Assembly (NCBI GenBank): GCA_964473155.1 | Contig: CAYYNT010000009.1 | Location: 33,054-97,053 of the forward strand | DNA length: 64,000 nucleotides | Reading direction: 5' to 3' | Source: JAJFUG01 sp964473155 | Lineage (GTDB): Bacteria > Gemmatimonadota > Glassbacteria > GWA2-58-10 | Shown here: positions 62,487 through 64,000 of the stretch, in pieces | How positions within the stretch are numbered: the first letter of the stretch is position 1 | Layout: the number at the start of each line of letters is the position of its first letter | Made by a program: the position numbers and the translations under genes | Notes under the pieces: model-generated | The model's input: only the letters and a program-made list of their open reading frames with translations | Databases searched by the model: none | What the model was told of the DNA's origin: nothing

Positions 62487-62513
62487 TTGACAAGTAGTGT
62501 TTGATTGTATAAT
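62487..62513 (+). promoter_or_regulatory. Promoter in the gap between integrase and excisionase genes
   Basis: TTGACA (62487-62492) and TATAAT (62508-62513) are both perfect consensus boxes, spaced 15 bases, shorter than ideal. It lies about 190 bases before the excisionase-type gene. The rest of the 390-base gap is AT-rich and carries the direct repeats listed next; no other gene is visible. Confidence 0.6.
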
Positions 62514-62544
62514 GTAGATTTAAGTGGTGTTTATTTATGTATGG
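62492..62544 (+). repeat. Direct repeats overlapping the promoter
   Basis: AAGTAGTGTTTGATTG (from 62492) and AAGTGGTGTTTATTTATG (from 62522) are imperfect direct repeats exactly 30 bases apart, about three helical turns. The first lies between the -35 and -10 boxes and the second starts just downstream of the -10 box. This is the arrangement expected of operators for a DNA-binding regulator of the element. Confidence 0.5.
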
Positions 62545-62706
62545 CAGAACACCATTAATTAGCTGCATGTAGAGTCCACAGATTACGGCCCCAAAGTTGG
62601 CCTTCCTTCAACTGTTCTTATTCTCTCCAAGATTAAAGTCGTACCCATCTTTCAAATTGTCGGTGTAGTCGTTGCTACCAGTGACTTCACCGGCTGGGAG
62701 CATAAT

Positions 62707-62913
62707 ATGAATTTGGGGAAGGAGTTGCTGAAGGAAACCGAAGTTGCTCGATTGCTGAACTGCCATGTGCAATCGCTGAGGAATAGTCGGTTTTCTGGAA
62801 AAGGTTTACCATTCTACAAAATCGGGAAAAGTGTCCGTTACGACCCGGCTGATATTGAGCGTTATCTTCAAGATCATCGGATTGAACCAGAAAAGGATCA
62901 ATTTGTTAGTTAA
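62707..62913 (+). CDS. Excisionase-type helix-turn-helix protein
   Basis: 68 residues. The whole chain is an HTH_17/Xis-like winged helix: LLKETEVARLLNCHVQSLRNSRFSG is the helix-turn-helix, and LPFYKIGKSVRYDPADIERYLQDHRI the wing and last helix. GGGAG lies six bases before the ATG. Such proteins bend DNA for excision and also regulate element genes. Its place after the integrase supports the directionality-factor role; a plain transcription regulator is the alternative. Confidence 0.8.
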   Translation: MNLGKELLKETEVARLLNCHVQSLRNSRFSGKGLPFYKIGKSVRYDPADIERYLQDHRIEPEKDQFVS

Positions 62914-62928
62914 TTATGAGAAGATCAA

Positions 62929-63414
62929 ATGAGCGACAAACTTTTTTTCTTGCCGAAGAAATTTATTGCCTTGAATAGGGATTTACTAAAATCCGAGGCA
63001 TTTCTTGGTCTTTCCGGGACATCAATTAAAATATTCCTTTTGCTTTATTCACGAGCACGTAATACGCCCTGCAATCCAGGCAATAAGAGCCGAAAAAGGC
63101 GCTACTATATCGAAAACAACGGCGAGATAATGCTTACCTACAATGAAATCATGGAGAGGCTTGGCGTTTCTGCTCCGACGATTTCGACATCGATCAAGAA
63201 GCTTGTCGCGCGGGGGCTGATTGAAATTACTCGTCCAGGCAATGGAAAATGTCGGGTTGCAACCTTATACGGATTGTCCAATCGATGGGAACTCTACGGG
63301 AAACCGGGTTTTGAGGTCCAGACGGTTCACCGCAATGTCTCTTTGGCCGGTGTGGAGGCTTTACATCGGCTACATGCTAATCGAGGAGCTAAAAAATCCT
63401 CCTTTCCAAAATAA
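62929..63414 (+). CDS. Winged-helix DNA-binding protein, possible replication initiator
   Basis: 161 residues. LTYNEIMERLGVSAPTISTSIKKLVARGLIEITRPGNGK is a clear winged helix (about 65-105). The N-terminal FIALNRDLLKSEAFLGLSGTSIKIFLLLYSRA segment is reminiscent of phage O-like or plasmid initiator N-termini. It starts 15 bases after the excisionase-type gene, so the two are co-transcribed. The AT-rich repeat cluster directly downstream would suit an origin or operator for it. No polymerase or helicase motif is present, so the initiator role is a suggestion only. Confidence 0.6.
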   Translation: MSDKLFFLPKKFIALNRDLLKSEAFLGLSGTSIKIFLLLYSRARNTPCNPGNKSRKRRYYIENNGEIMLTYNEIMERLGVSAPTISTSIKKLVARGLIEITRPGNGKCRVATLYGLSNRWELYGKPGFEVQTVHRNVSLAGVEALHRLHANRGAKKSSFPK

Positions 63415-63550
63415 ATCCCAGTAGTCCCCATTCTCTTGCCTATGGCTGGTAAAATATTAAGAAGATAAAAAAACTTTTACTTGAAAGATTTAAATTAGGA
63501 TAATTTCGTAATCCCATAAAATCAAAACAGTTATTGGGTTTATCTCCTCC

Positions 63551-63653
63551 TAATAAATAAAGAATTGTTTATTTGGTTTGTTTAGCCAAAAAACCGGCCA
63601 AATAAAGCACTCTTTATTTGTTCAAGAAAATTCAGTAACAATTTCTTTATTTG
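63551..63653. repeat. AT-rich cluster of CTTTATTTG boxes (iteron-like)
   Basis: Within 100 bases of the 63415-63827 gap the 9-mer CTTTATTTG or a one-base variant occurs five times: inverted near 63554-63562, GTTTATTTG at 63567-63575, inverted at 63599-63607, and direct at 63612-63620 and 63645-63653. The middle pair forms a perfect 9-4-9 palindrome. The rest of the gap is AT-rich and holds no recognisable gene. It could be a replication origin, a partition site or an operator cluster of the element. Confidence 0.55.
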
Positions 63654-63827
63654 AAAAATACAAAAAGTCCTCTTGATGCAAATCATTGTCAGAAGACGCT
63701 TGGCCTGTGGCGCGTCAAAATCTCCATGTATCAAAAACGTTTTCTTGAAAATTATTCATTGCCCGTGTAAATTCCTTTTCAATCCTGCCCCGCGTCGCCG
63801 GTTATCATTGTCCGCACAGGGAATACC

Positions 63828-64000
63828 ATGAGCGACCTGTCAATCCGCCAGACCATCCATGACTTGCTGAAAAACCGGAACGGTGTAGAACCACTTAAAA
63901 GGTTGTTCTGGACCGAGCCAAATTACAAATGGGAAAACCAGACCCTCTCCCGCCGGGGTTGGCCGGCGTCAACGGCAGCTTTCCTTGCGGATGACGCTCT
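63828..64000 (+). CDS. Unrecognised cargo protein (truncated by the window end)
   Basis: Only 57 residues are visible, starting MSDLSIRQTIHDLLKNRNGV and containing LFWTEPNYKWENQTLSRRGWP. The start has AGGGA five bases upstream, and base composition returns to the GC-rich range typical of coding DNA here. The tyrosine/tryptophan-rich pattern faintly recalls the N-termini of large restriction- or defence-related proteins, but I cannot assign a family. First gene of the element after its AT-rich control region. Confidence 0.6.
   Translation, partial: MSDLSIRQTIHDLLKNRNGVEPLKRLFWTEPNYKWENQTLSRRGWPASTAAFLADDA

Larger units (their letters stand above)
60939..64000. mobile_element. Integrated element at tRNA-Pro (left part; continues beyond the window)
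   Basis: Components in order: att junction in a tRNA-Pro 3' fragment, tyrosine integrase, promoter with direct repeats, excisionase-type HTH protein, winged-helix protein, AT-rich palindromic repeat cluster, and a gene cut by the window edge. The non-coding DNA is markedly more AT-rich than the chromosome to the left. The cargo lies outside the window, so the class (satellite, plasmid-like element or defence island) cannot be stated. Confidence 0.78.

Noticed and set aside
1..64000. CRISPR arrays, rRNA genes or a complete tRNA
   Set aside because: No regularly spaced repeats, rRNA segments or full cloverleaf were seen; only 3' halves of tRNA-Pro are present.

Overview
The window looks like chromosomal DNA from an uncultured, GC-rich Gram-negative bacterium. 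TonB-dependent receptors, lipoproteins, a porin and TAT-exported oxidoreductases indicate an outer membrane. The mix of TAT-type Gfo/Idh and FAD oxidoreductases, DUF4091/GH123-like, GH36-like and GH42-like secreted enzymes, a secreted parallel beta-helix protein, PQQ-propeller proteins and very large PAS-rich hybrid kinases resembles FCB or PVC superphylum candidate phyla. There is no rRNA gene in the window, so placement stays uncertain. The sequence was read by eye; domain boundaries are approximate and no database search was run.

Layout. 0-6.6 kb: a TonB receptor with a YfiR-like partner, a TAT-exported Gfo/Idh oxidoreductase, and a PstS-like phosphate-binding protein followed by a porin. 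6.7-14 kb (minus strand): a carbohydrate cluster with an exported FAD oxidoreductase, a raffinose-synthase/Sip1-type GH36 lipoprotein, a two-lobed retropepsin-like protease, a methyltransferase and an exported ADP-ribosylglycohydrolase lipoprotein. 14.7-22.8 kb (plus): a seven-gene operon opened by an HTH-EIIA fusion and encoding a six-subunit hydrogenase-4/complex-I-like membrane complex. Its large subunit has lost the Ni-binding CxxC motifs, so it matches the energy-converting hydrogenase-related (Ehr) type. 22.8-26.4 kb (minus): a ribose-type sugar ABC importer. 26.5-29.8 kb: a 5TM-LYT hybrid kinase. 30.2-34.5 kb: a DUF4091 lipoprotein and a beta-helix protein.

34.6-44.7 kb (plus) is the most unusual host locus. 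A candidate structured RNA with its own terminator precedes a tightly coupled set: a membrane-anchored CDVPVFRYALERW protein, a MacB/LolCDE-like permease and ATPase, and a very large secreted PQQ-propeller protein with a degenerate methyltransferase-like insert and a malectin-like end. Next comes a secreted protein that fuses a full SAM-methyltransferase domain to a TonB-dependent receptor. 45-52.3 kb carries a GH42-like enzyme, a glycerophosphodiesterase and a sodium:solute symporter, which together suggest extracytoplasmic scavenging.

From 50.2 kb rightwards the DNA is organised around repeated 3' halves of a tRNA-Pro(GGG) gene. There is a decayed copy at 50.27 kb and near-identical copies at 52.37 and 60.94 kb, each beside the remains of the same terminator hairpin. 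A three-gene sensor-kinase/response-regulator cluster lies between the last two. A tyrosine integrase, an excisionase-type HTH protein, a winged-helix protein, an AT-rich repeat cluster and a truncated gene follow the third. This marks one end of an integrated element that runs out of the window, stacked on traces of earlier insertions at the same tRNA.
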